Notes under the pieces: model-generated
Told to the model about the DNA's origin: nothing
What the model saw: the letters and a program-made list of their open reading frames with translations, nothing else
Databases searched by the model: none
Assembly: GCA_002839415.1 (NCBI GenBank)
Contig: PGXZ01000001.1
Location: forward strand, 1-57,258
From: Candidatus Saccharibacteria bacterium HGW-Saccharibacteria-1
GTDB lineage: Bacteria; Patescibacteriota; Saccharimonadia; Saccharimonadales; Saccharimonadaceae
Direction: 5' to 3'
DNA: 57,258 nucleotides
Program-made: the position numbers and the translations under genes
Part shown: positions 46,713 to 54,461 of the stretch, in pieces
Position numbering within the stretch: the first letter of the stretch is position 1
Layout: each line of letters opens with the position of its first letter

Positions 46713-47075
46713 ATGAAACAAAGAAGCCCCGTAGCCGTTTTATTATTGCCTTTTGTTACCTTGGGTATCTACTCATGGTACTGGGCAGTAAAAACAAAGG
46801 GTGAAATGAATAATCAGGGCCAGTCTATTCCAACGGCTTGGATTTGGTTAATACCTTTTGTAGGTATGATTTGGTGGTGTTGGGAATATTCAAAGGGCGT
46901 TGAAAATGTTACGCACGAGAAGCTTAGCGGCGTATTGGCGTTTATCTTGATATGGTTGCTTGGTTTTATTGGTCAAGCGATTATCCAAGATTATTTCAAT
47001 AAAGTAGTTGAAGGCGCTGATAAAAACGTAGCTCCTGCATACGTCCCAGAACAACCTACTACACCTGTTAACTAA
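46713..47075 (+). CDS. DUF4234-type small membrane protein
   Basis: A 120-residue protein with three hydrophobic helices. The start LLLPFVTLGIYSWYWAVKTKGEMN, with the G-I-Y-x-x-[YW]-W motif, and the later WWCWEYSKGVENVT fit the DUF4234 family, small membrane proteins of unknown function. It has a clear ribosome binding site (AAGGAG) and its own terminator 24 nt after the stop, so it is a single-gene unit. Confidence 0.78.
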   Translation: MKQRSPVAVLLLPFVTLGIYSWYWAVKTKGEMNNQGQSIPTAWIWLIPFVGMIWWCWEYSKGVENVTHEKLSGVLAFILIWLLGFIGQAIIQDYFNKVVEGADKNVAPAYVPEQPTTPVN

Positions 47076-47098
47076 TAATTGGTGATAGTTAATTATCT

Positions 47099-47132
47099 CA
47101 CCCAGAACCGCGAGTTCTGGGTGTTTTATTTT
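47099..47132 (+). terminator. Rho-independent terminator
   Basis: A perfect 10-bp stem CACCCAGAAC/GTTCTGGGTG (47099-47108 and 47114-47123) with a 5-nt loop, followed by TTTTATTTT. It ends the DUF4234 transcript. Confidence 0.9.
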
Positions 47133-47168
47133 GACCAGTATTATTATCGGGTGGAATAAAAACTAAGT

Positions 47169-47174
47169 TATAAT
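47169..47174 (+). promoter_or_regulatory. -10 box of the GT2 glycosyltransferase gene
   Basis: TATAAT ends 7 nt before the ATG at 47182; no Shine-Dalgarno sequence lies between. Confidence 0.5.
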
Positions 47175-47181
47175 AATACGT

Positions 47182-48009
47182 ATGAATGAGAAAAAAATGA
47201 ATCCAAGATTTAGTATTGTTATTCCGACACTTGATGAAGAAATTTGTTTACCCCAACTATTGAAAGATTTGTCATTGCAAAGCTGGACTGATTTTGAAGT
47301 TATCCATGTCGATGGCGGCTCAAAGGATAAAACGCTTGAAAAAGCCAAAGCCTGGGAAGGTAAATTAAATCTTCGAACAATTAGCCATGACGTTAAAAAC
47401 GTATCTGCCCAAAGGAATTGCGGCGCAACCGAGGCTAAGGGTGATTGGATTATCTTTATGGATGCTGATAACCGTGTGCCGAGTTATTTCTTGCTAGGTA
47501 TTGAATACAAGATTGAGCTTGCCGCTCGTCACCCTAAAAAGAATTTTGATGTATTTACGACGTTGTTGCATTTAAATGACGAGGACAAGAAAGACTCAAA
47601 AAGCCGCACCTCGGCAAACTTTATCAATGTATTTCTTCGTACGACTGGCAAGACTGAAAAACCAATGGTACTGGGTGCGATGATTGGCATTCGTAAGCAA
47701 ATTTTTAAGAAAATTAAGTTTAACGAAAAGAGTAAAGTTAGTGAAGATAGTATCTTTGTAAAGGATTGTATTCGGGCTGGATGGGAATATGTAGTTTTGA
47801 CAAGTCCTACTTATGCCTATTCGATGCGACGCGTCAAAAGCAATGGCATGATCAAGACGGCCACTAGTGGTTTTATTATGAATTTGCGCTACTCGATTGG
47901 CGATGATTTTAGCGAGAACGACTATGGCTATGAAATGCTAGGTGGTAGTTCGTACAAGATGGACGAATATGACGAGGATGATGACGAGGACGAAATTGAC
48001 GAAGTTTAG
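47182..48009 (+). CDS. Family 2 glycosyltransferase (GT-A)
   Basis: A 275-residue GT2 enzyme: FSIVIPTLDEEICLPQLLKDL at the start, VDGGSKDKT in the nucleotide-binding part, SAQRNCGA and the metal-binding IIFMDADNR. The C-terminus is strikingly acidic (Asp/Glu-rich, ending EDEIDEV). A hydrophobic stretch near the end is too weak to call a membrane anchor. The donor and acceptor are unknown, but proximity to the pilin-like gene makes surface glycosylation plausible (inference). Confidence 0.88.
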   Translation: MNEKKMNPRFSIVIPTLDEEICLPQLLKDLSLQSWTDFEVIHVDGGSKDKTLEKAKAWEGKLNLRTISHDVKNVSAQRNCGATEAKGDWIIFMDADNRVPSYFLLGIEYKIELAARHPKKNFDVFTTLLHLNDEDKKDSKSRTSANFINVFLRTTGKTEKPMVLGAMIGIRKQIFKKIKFNEKSKVSEDSIFVKDCIRAGWEYVVLTSPTYAYSMRRVKSNGMIKTATSGFIMNLRYSIGDDFSENDYGYEMLGGSSYKMDEYDEDDDEDEIDEV

Positions 48010-48060
48010 CTAGTTTCCATAGAGAAAACTTAAAGTATATACTTGATTTAATAACGTTTA

Positions 48061-48069
48061 TGCTATAAT
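48061..48069 (+). promoter_or_regulatory. Extended -10 promoter of the pilin-propeller gene
   Basis: TGCTATAAT ends 6 nt before the ATG at 48076. It partly overlaps an upstream in-frame ATG (48070), which therefore cannot be used. Confidence 0.6.
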
Positions 48070-48075
48070 ATGCGC

Positions 48076-50061
48076 ATGAATAGCATTTTGAAGAAAAGAT
48101 ATGCTGGACAATCTGCCTTTACGATAATTGAATTATTAGTCGTCATAGTTATAATCGGCATACTCGCTACGATAATTTTTATTTTTTATACAGGAACGCG
48201 CACCAGGGCTATCGATACTTCGTTGCAAGCCGATTTAAAATCAGCCTCAACTCAACTTGAATTAGATAAAACATCCAACGATTTATATCCATCAACTAAG
48301 GAAGAGGCGAATAGCGGCAAAGGTTTGAAGCCTAGTACCGGAACGACATTTGATTATATATACAGTGCTGGTAGTAATAGCTATTGCCTAACTGCAACCA
48401 AAGAAGACAGGTCGTATTATCTTGATTCTACTAATAGGTTTCCTCGAAACGGTAGTTGTCAGACCGGGTCATTTGCTAGGACTTGGGGTGGAACTGGCTC
48501 GGATTCGACTGAAAAAATAGTTAAAACTAGTGACGGTGGACATGCGGTTGCAGGCTTTACTAGCTTTGGTGCTGGTGGTATTGACGCCTATATAGCTAAA
48601 TACATTGCTGACGGGACTTTATCATGGAATAAAACTTGGGGCGGTGCTGGCGACGATAGTGTGAACTCAATTATTCAAACTAGTGATGGTGGTTATGTAA
48701 TAGCCGGCTTTACTAGTAGTTATGGCGCAGGCGACGATGATAGTTTTATTGCTAAATATACCAACGTCGGAGCATTATCTTGGAGTAAAACTTGGGGCGG
48801 CGCTGGCATAGATCGTGGAATTTCTGTAATCCAAACTAGTGATGGTGGTTATGCGATGACTGGATATACGGAAAGCTATGGTGCCGGAAGCGGAGATGCT
48901 TTTGTCGCTAAATATACTGACGACGGCATTTTATCCTGGAATAATACTTTGGGTGGTGTAGGTGAAGAATGTGGTTATTCTTTGTACCAAACTAGCGACG
49001 GCGGTTATATAATAGCCGGATATACGAACAGTTATGGTGCTGGTAGTAGTGACGCCTTGACGGCTAAGTACACCGCTGACGGAACTTTATCATGGAGTAA
49101 GACTTGGGGTGGTTCAAGTACTGAGCGTAGCTACACTTTGGCTCAAACTAGCGACGGCGGATATACAATAGCCGGATATACGAACAGTTATGGTGCTGGT
49201 GATATTGATGCTTTTATAGTTAAGTATACTGCCGACGGCACTTTGTCTTGGAATAAAACTTGGGGAGGTATGGATTTTGATGGCGCGCTTTCTTTGTCAC
49301 GGTCTAATGATAATGGATATGTGATAGCTGGTATCACCGATAGTTATGGCGCCGGGAATAAAGACGGATTCATAGCTAAGTACGCGAATGATGGAAATTT
49401 ATTATGGAGTCGAACTTGGGGTGGAGCAGCTTATGATGGGCTATACTCGCTTATTCAATCCGCGGATGGTGGATATATAGCAACCGGACAAACCATGAGT
49501 TATGGTTCTATGGATTACGATGGCTTTCTGGTTAAATTTGACCAAAGTGGCTATATTAGTAATTGTCCTGCTCAAATATGTCAATCACCGTCAGTAACCG
49601 CAACTAATCCAGCCGCAACCGTAACCAGTCCAATTCCAACCGTAACTAATCCAGCCGCAACCGTAACTAATCCAAGTGTTTCCGAATCAAGTCCATCAGC
49701 AACTATGGCAGATCCGATCGCTATCGAAACAACCGCAAAGCCGGCTATGACGGTTAGTTTTTCTAGCCAAGAATTATACGTTGCATACCCTGGGGTTAGT
49801 AAAAATATTTGTAAACAGTGGACTGTGCCAAATGGCAAACAAATAAAAGGATTTAAAGTATCTCAGGCGACAGAGGCAAATTACGATTTCTTTAGGGTGT
49901 ATTTGGATAATGTAATTAAATATAATATGTCAGGTGTATTAACTGACAAATATATCGACACATCGACCACGCCAGGTACTATTTTGAAAGCTTGCATAAC
50001 TACTGACGAGGCTGTTCAGGATGGTTATGGTGGTGAAGTTACAGGCGTTATATATAATTAA
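48076..50061 (+). CDS. Type IV pilin-like protein fused to a seven-repeat beta-propeller
   Basis: A 661-residue protein. The N-terminus is a class III (prepilin) signal: a short basic leader, then SA|FTIIELLVVIVIIGILATII with the essential glutamate at position 5 of the mature form; the residue before the cut is alanine rather than glycine. The usual pilin alpha/beta part reaches about residue 135. Seven repeats of about 52 residues follow (TWGG, then [QK]-T-S-D-G-G-Y, then AG-x-T, then SYGAG), consistent with a seven-bladed propeller. A Thr/Pro/Ala-rich linker and a C-terminal beta domain with two cysteines complete it. It is probably a pilus-tip or minor-pilin adhesin (inference). Confidence 0.85.
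   Translation: MNSILKKRYAGQSAFTIIELLVVIVIIGILATIIFIFYTGTRTRAIDTSLQADLKSASTQLELDKTSNDLYPSTKEEANSGKGLKPSTGTTFDYIYSAGSNSYCLTATKEDRSYYLDSTNRFPRNGSCQTGSFARTWGGTGSDSTEKIVKTSDGGHAVAGFTSFGAGGIDAYIAKYIADGTLSWNKTWGGAGDDSVNSIIQTSDGGYVIAGFTSSYGAGDDDSFIAKYTNVGALSWSKTWGGAGIDRGISVIQTSDGGYAMTGYTESYGAGSGDAFVAKYTDDGILSWNNTLGGVGEECGYSLYQTSDGGYIIAGYTNSYGAGSSDALTAKYTADGTLSWSKTWGGSSTERSYTLAQTSDGGYTIAGYTNSYGAGDIDAFIVKYTADGTLSWNKTWGGMDFDGALSLSRSNDNGYVIAGITDSYGAGNKDGFIAKYANDGNLLWSRTWGGAAYDGLYSLIQSADGGYIATGQTMSYGSMDYDGFLVKFDQSGYISNCPAQICQSPSVTATNPAATVTSPIPTVTNPAATVTNPSVSESSPSATMADPIAIETTAKPAMTVSFSSQELYVAYPGVSKNICKQWTVPNGKQIKGFKVSQATEANYDFFRVYLDNVIKYNMSGVLTDKYIDTSTTPGTILKACITTDEAVQDGYGGEVTGVIYN
48988..49200 (+). repeat. 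Near-identical 57-bp direct repeats inside the pilin-propeller gene
   Basis: 48988-49044 and 49144-49200 differ at 2 of 57 positions and are exactly 156 bp (52 codons, one repeat unit) apart. This points to recent blade duplication or gene-internal conversion. Confidence 0.85.
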
Positions 50062-50101
50062 TGTTTAAAGTCGAGCTAGTGATACATCTTGTAATAATCT
50101 T

Positions 50102-50135
50102 CATACTTGACATACATTTCATACGCGCGTACAAT
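50102..50135 (+). promoter_or_regulatory. AbrB-type gene promoter with CATAC repeats and a GC palindrome
   Basis: TTGACA (50107-50112), 17 bp, TACAAT (50130-50135), then 8 nt to the ATG. CATAC recurs at 50102, 50111 and 50120, each 9 bp apart, and the palindrome TACGCGCGTA (50122-50131) touches the -10 box. These are candidate binding sites for the encoded regulator. Confidence 0.5.
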
Positions 50136-50143
50136 TATTAAAT

Positions 50144-50377
50144 ATGCACAGTAAAAAATTATACGGTACAGCAACAGTTGGGACGAAGGGTCAAATCGTA
50201 ATCCCGGCGACGGCACGTGAAGAATTAGGAATCAATACATCTGATAGGTTGTATGTTGTAGGATCGCCCGAAAAAGGCGTAATTATGTTACTAAAAGAAG
50301 ATAAATTAGAACATTTTATTGAACAAATGAACCTTCAGGTTGAAACGTTCAAAGCAATAAAAGAATCAAATAGATAG
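50144..50377 (+). CDS. AbrB/SpoVT-MazE fold DNA-binding regulator
   Basis: A 77-residue protein with the swapped-hairpin beta-barrel motif GTATVGTKGQIVIPATAREELGI, as in AbrB, SpoVT and MazE. The C-terminal 30 residues are helical. No toxin gene is adjacent, so an antitoxin role is unlikely. It is the first gene of an operon with an MFS exporter (8-nt gap) and probably represses it until an inducer is sensed (inference). Leaderless promoter upstream. Confidence 0.88.
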   Translation: MHSKKLYGTATVGTKGQIVIPATAREELGINTSDRLYVVGSPEKGVIMLLKEDKLEHFIEQMNLQVETFKAIKESNR

Positions 50378-50385
50378 GAATAAAA

Positions 50386-52074
50386 ATGCATCATCATTTA
50401 AGCTTACGAAGTAAGATTATTATCATGTTGTCCGTCATGGCCAGCCTGTTTCTAGTCGCGCTTGACCAAACAATTATATCAACTTCACTTGGCAAAATTG
50501 TTGAAGAATTTAATGCTTTTTCATCACTAGGATGGGTAGTGACGGCGTATCTAATTACAACTACCGTAACGGTACCAATTGCCGGTAAATTATCCGACCT
50601 TTTTGGTCGACGTAGGCTATTGCTGATTGGCATTACTATATTTGTAGCAGGCTCTCTGATGGGTGGTATGAGTGGCGATATCAATCAGTTAATTCTGTGG
50701 CGTGCCTTTCAGGGTATTGGCGGCGGTATAATCACAGCTAATGCTTTTGCGATTGTGGGTGACCTGTTTGCGGCTCGCGAACGCGGTAAGTGGCAGGGTT
50801 TAATCGGCGCAGTTTTTGGCATATCATCTGTGGTTGGGCCGCTTTTGGGCGGCTACTTAGCTGATTCGAATAATTTCCTTGGTCTGATTACTAATTGGCG
50901 ATGGACATTATTTATCAATATCCCAATTGGGGTGGCGGCCTTTATTGTTATTGCAATCTTTTGTCCAACATTAAAACACGACAAACATCCAAAGATTGAT
51001 TATGCTGGTGCGGGACTACTGGCGGTTGGTTTGGCGACTCTAGTTCTGGCGATTGATAATACTGATGTGATATTCGCAGATTTTCTAAACTCAACAGGCC
51101 TAACACTAACGATGTTGCGTGTAATTATGTTCAGTGCTGTAGCGGTGGCATTGTCAGCATTTATAGCTGTTGAAAAACGAGCCAAAGAGCCAATTTTGCC
51201 GATTTACTTTTTCAAAAACCGTAACTTTGTGTTAATTATGGTTATTGCTACTTTGTTTGGCGCGGCGTTTATGGGTTCGATTCTGTACCTTACGCAGTTT
51301 AACCAGCAGGTTTTCTCGGCAACTCCAACCGAATCTGGGTTGATGCTACTACCGATGATGGCTGGTATGATGACGGCCAGTATCGGTTCAGGGCAATTGA
51401 TATCGCGTAGCGGTAAATATAAAATCTTCCTACAAATTGGCTTTGCAATGGCGACTATATCGGTATTTTGCCTGACATTACTTACGCCAGATTCACAATA
51501 TTTATATGAAGCAGTTGTGATGGCTTTCTTGGGATTAGGAATGGGCGTCGCAATGCCGGTTATCAATCTAGCGGTTCAAAATGAGTTCTCTCAGCACGAT
51601 TTAGGCGCTGCAACTAGTTCAAGCCAACTATTCCGCAGTTTAGGCTCGACAATCGGCGTGGCGGTCTTTGGATCGATTTTAACAGCTAGTATTGTTACAG
51701 GGTTAGGTGATATGAGCCAGAATGCATATATTCAAACGCTGAGTAAAAATCCAGTGGCTTCAAAAATCGGTGATTTGACTGATACAAATACTTTGTTGAA
51801 TTTAAATATGCCAGATATCAAAAAGCAGATAAGCGAGCAGTCTGACAAGGCTTTTGAGAAATTACCAAAGCCTATTAGCGAAAAAGTTGCAAAAGCATTC
51901 AAGGGCCAACAGGCTGAATTTGCATCAATTGTCGTTCAAGCTTATAGCGATGGAATGCACGTAATATTTATGTCAGCAGCAGTGTTGATGGCTGTTGCAA
52001 CGGCATTTACGTTTGCAATTAAGGAAAAGTTGCTTCGTTCGGCTAAATCTACTGATACGCCTGGCGAGGCTTGA
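50386..52074 (+). CDS. MFS multidrug-type exporter, DHA2 (EmrB/QacA) family
   Basis: A 562-residue protein with about 14 membrane helices. The DHA2 signature ALDQTIISTSLGKI lies in helix 1, the MFS loop motif GKLSDLFGRRRLLL between helices 2 and 3, and the exporter motif C-like segment GPLLGGYLAD in helix 5. It exports hydrophobic or cationic compounds using the proton gradient. A soluble loop of about 90 residues near the end (KNPVASKIGDL to QAEFASIV) precedes the final helix, as in EmrB-type proteins. Expression is coupled to the AbrB-type regulator. Confidence 0.93.
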   Translation: MHHHLSLRSKIIIMLSVMASLFLVALDQTIISTSLGKIVEEFNAFSSLGWVVTAYLITTTVTVPIAGKLSDLFGRRRLLLIGITIFVAGSLMGGMSGDINQLILWRAFQGIGGGIITANAFAIVGDLFAARERGKWQGLIGAVFGISSVVGPLLGGYLADSNNFLGLITNWRWTLFINIPIGVAAFIVIAIFCPTLKHDKHPKIDYAGAGLLAVGLATLVLAIDNTDVIFADFLNSTGLTLTMLRVIMFSAVAVALSAFIAVEKRAKEPILPIYFFKNRNFVLIMVIATLFGAAFMGSILYLTQFNQQVFSATPTESGLMLLPMMAGMMTASIGSGQLISRSGKYKIFLQIGFAMATISVFCLTLLTPDSQYLYEAVVMAFLGLGMGVAMPVINLAVQNEFSQHDLGAATSSSQLFRSLGSTIGVAVFGSILTASIVTGLGDMSQNAYIQTLSKNPVASKIGDLTDTNTLLNLNMPDIKKQISEQSDKAFEKLPKPISEKVAKAFKGQQAEFASIVVQAYSDGMHVIFMSAAVLMAVATAFTFAIKEKLLRSAKSTDTPGEA

Positions 52075-52217
52075 TAATTAAAAGGTTTACAATTAGTCTT
52101 TTGGTGCGATATTTCGTAGTGTTGTCATAACCACTATTTAATTTTATAAAAAGCTATTGCATAACCGCTACAACACCTTTAAAATAGATGACATGAGCGT
52201 TATCGGGTAGCGCTAAC

Positions 52218-52246
52218 TTGACGTATCAACCAAGCTTTGATACAAT
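52218..52246 (+). promoter_or_regulatory. Promoter of the small-ORF transcript
   Basis: TTGACG (52218-52223), a 17-bp spacer and TACAAT (52241-52246). The spacer contains the dyad TATCAA-N7-TTGATA (52224-52242), a possible operator. A second TATAAT lies at 52273-52278. Confidence 0.5.
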
Positions 52247-52252
52247 TGGTGG

Positions 52253-52510
52253 CACGTCTCGCGCCAAAACTATATAATGTAAAATAAAGGTCGAAGCGCG
52301 TGAGGCTGTACATAGTACAAGGAGTAAAATCACATGCCAATAGCCGTCGAATTTGTGTCTACAAGACGCAAAAAGATAGCCGTGGATGTGGTGCCTGCCG
52401 AATGGCAACTGTATATCGCACAGTAAGGATCGTTTGATCCAACAAATCCGAGTCTCGTCTTGAGACTTACATAAAAAGAAAACACCCCAAGGCACCGGGG
52501 TGTTTTTGCT
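52253..52510 (+). ncRNA. Candidate structured transcript carrying a small ORF
   Basis: Between a good promoter and a good terminator lies about 255 nt with several predicted stems: 52256-52264 with 52296-52306 (9 bp, 2-nt bulge), GTAC hairpin 52308-52318 directly before the ribosome binding site, GGATC/GATCC 52427-52440, AGTCTC/GAGACT 52451-52467, and the terminator stem. It matches no RNA family that I recognise (not tmRNA, RNase P or SRP by motif). It may be an mRNA leader rather than an ncRNA. Confidence 0.35.
52334..52426 (+). CDS. Small 30-residue ORF with a strong ribosome binding site
   Basis: AAGGAG at 52319-52324 is 9 nt before an ATG opening a 30-codon frame (MPIAVEFVSTRRKK then IAVDVVPAEWQLYIAQ). 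It is basic in the middle with no membrane segment. It is less AT-rich than its surroundings. Support comes from the promoter, ribosome binding site and terminator around it rather than from a known family. The function is unknown; it may be a leader peptide or a small stand-alone protein. Confidence 0.45.
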   Translation: MPIAVEFVSTRRKKIAVDVVPAEWQLYIAQ

Positions 52511-52512
52511 TT
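52479..52512. terminator. Bidirectional rho-independent terminator
   Basis: AAAACACCCC (52479-52488) pairs with GGGGTGTTTT (52497-52506) across an 8-nt loop, with a T-run on the plus strand and an A-run (T-run on the minus strand) on the other side. It serves the small-ORF transcript and the convergent DsbA-like gene. Confidence 0.9.
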
Positions 52513-52522
52513 TTAGGCTTAA

Positions 52523-53230
52523 CTATTTTTCTGATGCAGGTAGTTCAATGCCGGCTTTTTTGAGCTCGGTATTGATAGCGTCCTTTAGCTTGGCTTCGTC
52601 GCCCCAAACGTCTGAATCGAGTTTAGTGCCGTTTAGATAAAATGTTGGAGTTGCGTCAACTCCGGCTTTGACACCGAGTGCTTTGTCATAATCAAGTTTA
52701 TCGCCAATAGCTGACGAGGCGACGTCAGTATTGAATTTGGTAGTATCTAGTTTGAGTGATTTCGCGTAATTCGTAAAGAAATCGGCACGTTCGGTTCCGG
52801 ATAGATTTTCCCAGTCTGATTGTGATTCGTAAATTTTGTTATGCATTTCCCAATATTTGCCCTGTAATCCAGCGGCTTCGGCAGCTCCAGCGGCAGCTTT
52901 GGCGTTGGCGTGTATATCGGTAAGTACGAAATTACGGAATACGAATTGAATTTGTTCTTTGTAGAGTTCGGTAACGGTTTTAATAGTCGAATGAGCGCTT
53001 CCACAGCCTGGGCATTGGAAATCGCCATAGTTTATCAGGGTTACTTTGCTACCAGCTTTGCCAAATACTTGATCACCAATATTGCCGTTTTGTTTGTTGC
53101 CTGTTTGGACAGCCGTTAAATTGACTGAATCGACATTGATTTTTGTACTATTAGTGTTAGAAAAAAAGATTAACAGCCCAAAAAGTCCGGCGGTTACGAC
53201 TGAAAATATTATCCACGATGTTTTGTTCAA
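52523..53230 (-). CDS. DsbA-family membrane-anchored thiol-disulfide oxidoreductase
   Basis: A 235-residue protein with an N-terminal membrane anchor (about 6-24) and a thioredoxin-fold DsbA-like domain outside. The active site is F-Q-C73-P-G-C76 and the cis-proline segment VDATPTFYLNG. It should form or shuffle disulfides in exported proteins, and this window encodes many with paired cysteines. The start is TTG at 53230, supported by AGGAG 7 nt upstream. TGTTATAAT at 53259-53267 gives a leader of about 20 nt. No DsbB or VKOR partner gene is seen here. Confidence 0.9.
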   Translation of the reverse strand: MNKTSWIIFSVVTAGLFGLLIFFSNTNSTKINVDSVNLTAVQTGNKQNGNIGDQVFGKAGSKVTLINYGDFQCPGCGSAHSTIKTVTELYKEQIQFVFRNFVLTDIHANAKAAAGAAEAAGLQGKYWEMHNKIYESQSDWENLSGTERADFFTNYAKSLKLDTTKFNTDVASSAIGDKLDYDKALGVKAGVDATPTFYLNGTKLDSDVWGDEAKLKDAINTELKKAGIELPASEK

Positions 53231-53258
53231 AAGATTCTCCTCAATAATTACTTATCTG

Positions 53259-53267
53259 ATTATAACA
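53259..53267 (-). promoter_or_regulatory. Extended -10 promoter of the DsbA-like gene
   Basis: TGTTATAAT on the minus strand is followed by a short leader carrying AGGAG before the TTG start. It is the same promoter type as the leaderless genes, but with a real leader. Confidence 0.55.
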
Positions 53268-53311
53268 AAAAATAGCATTAGCTTGTAGTGTAATTTGCGC
53301 TAAAGATAAGT

Positions 53312-53317
53312 TACAAT
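53312..53317 (+). promoter_or_regulatory. -10 box of the CNNM/CBS gene
   Basis: TACAAT ends 9 nt before the ATG at 53327; no Shine-Dalgarno sequence is seen. Confidence 0.4.
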
Positions 53318-53326
53318 GGTGTTAAG

Positions 53327-54346
53327 ATGTTTATCTTTTTAACGATTTTAACGACAATTTTGTTTATACTGCTTCTAATTATTGCGGCAATTCAGCCTGT
53401 TCATAGTAAATTTAGTATTTTTGAGCTTCGACGTCGGTCGCAACTAGGCGATGAGATCGCTAGGCAAAACCTCGAGCGAGAAAGGTCTTTTAATGATATT
53501 CTATCACTAAGACAAGTTTTTACTTCTTTATTGTTAGTTATTGTTGTGTCGCTATGCGTGACTAATTTTGGTTGGATTGCAGGTATTTTTATGGCACTAG
53601 TTGTGACACTTGGTTTTGGTCCGATGTCAAATTTGGATTTTATAAAATCTTGGTCAAGGGGTTTTTATGGATACATTGAAGATCCATTACTAGATTTTAT
53701 GCAAAAAACTCCATTTATCGTTAAGCTGCTGCGAAGCATGCCTACGGATTACGAAATTCCTGATAAGCGTATTGAATCGCGCGAGGAGCTGCAATATTTA
53801 ATCTCAAACTCTGAGGGTGTTCTGACAACTGATGTAAGAAGTTTGATTGTGCATGGTTTGTCGTTTGGTGATGTGAAAGTTGATTCTATTATGACGCCAC
53901 GCAGTATGATTGCTTGTATTAGGAAAAATGACTTGTTAGGTCCATTAATGTTGAACGAGCTTCATAAAACTGGCCACAGTCGGTTGCCCGTAATTGACGA
54001 AGATATTGATCATGTTGTCGGAATACTACATATTAGTAGCTTGCTGTCGCTTGACATTAAAAGTTCGCCGACAGCCGAAAGGGCTATGGTGCCAAAAGTT
54101 TATTATATCCGCGAGGATCAGACATTGCGACATGCATTGGCGGCTTTTTTACGAACTAGACATCATTTATTTGTGGTTATCAATCAATTCCGTGAAACGG
54201 TTGGATTGTTGTCGCTAGAAGACGTAATTGAAGCCTTGATTGGTCAAAAAATAGTTGATGAATTTGATAAACACGACGATTTGCGGGCGGTAGCACTTCG
54301 AAATCCCGGATCTAATAATAAACCAGAAAAATGCCAGAACGTCTAG
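53327..54346 (+). CDS. CNNM/CBS-domain membrane protein (CorC/TlyC-like)
   Basis: A 339-residue protein with hydrophobic N-terminal segments (about 1-22 and 62-98) forming a reduced CNNM-like membrane part, then a CBS pair: VDSIMTPRSMIACI, HSRLPVIDEDIDHVVGILH, and the second CBS domain ending FRETVGLLSLEDVIEALIG. The family is linked to Mg2+/Co2+ transport or its control, with CBS domains binding adenosine nucleotides. The membrane part is shorter than in classical HlyC/CorC proteins and the C-terminal CorC domain is absent. Confidence 0.85.
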   Translation: MFIFLTILTTILFILLLIIAAIQPVHSKFSIFELRRRSQLGDEIARQNLERERSFNDILSLRQVFTSLLLVIVVSLCVTNFGWIAGIFMALVVTLGFGPMSNLDFIKSWSRGFYGYIEDPLLDFMQKTPFIVKLLRSMPTDYEIPDKRIESREELQYLISNSEGVLTTDVRSLIVHGLSFGDVKVDSIMTPRSMIACIRKNDLLGPLMLNELHKTGHSRLPVIDEDIDHVVGILHISSLLSLDIKSSPTAERAMVPKVYYIREDQTLRHALAAFLRTRHHLFVVINQFRETVGLLSLEDVIEALIGQKIVDEFDKHDDLRAVALRNPGSNNKPEKCQNV

Positions 54347-54461
54347 TCTTGATGGTGTGCAAATGTTAAAATAGTCTTGCTAAGATCAAAGGAGCTTACT
54401 TGTTCCTGTGCTATATTATTTACTTAATATCTTATAAAATAAAAAACAAGGAAAAACAAAC

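Noticed and set aside
49560-49730. Short CCAGCCGCAACCGTAAC-like repeats as a CRISPR array
   Set aside because: They encode the in-frame Thr/Pro/Ala/Ser linker of the pilin-propeller protein and have no regular unique spacers.
50144-50377. MazE-type antitoxin of a toxin-antitoxin pair
   Set aside because: The neighbouring gene is an MFS exporter; no MazF or other toxin-like ORF is adjacent on either strand.
52226-52495. 89-codon minus-strand ORF over the small-ORF transcript
   Set aside because: It spans the hairpins and ends at the bidirectional terminator stem, and its composition is unlike the other proteins. The plus-strand ORF has the ribosome binding site.
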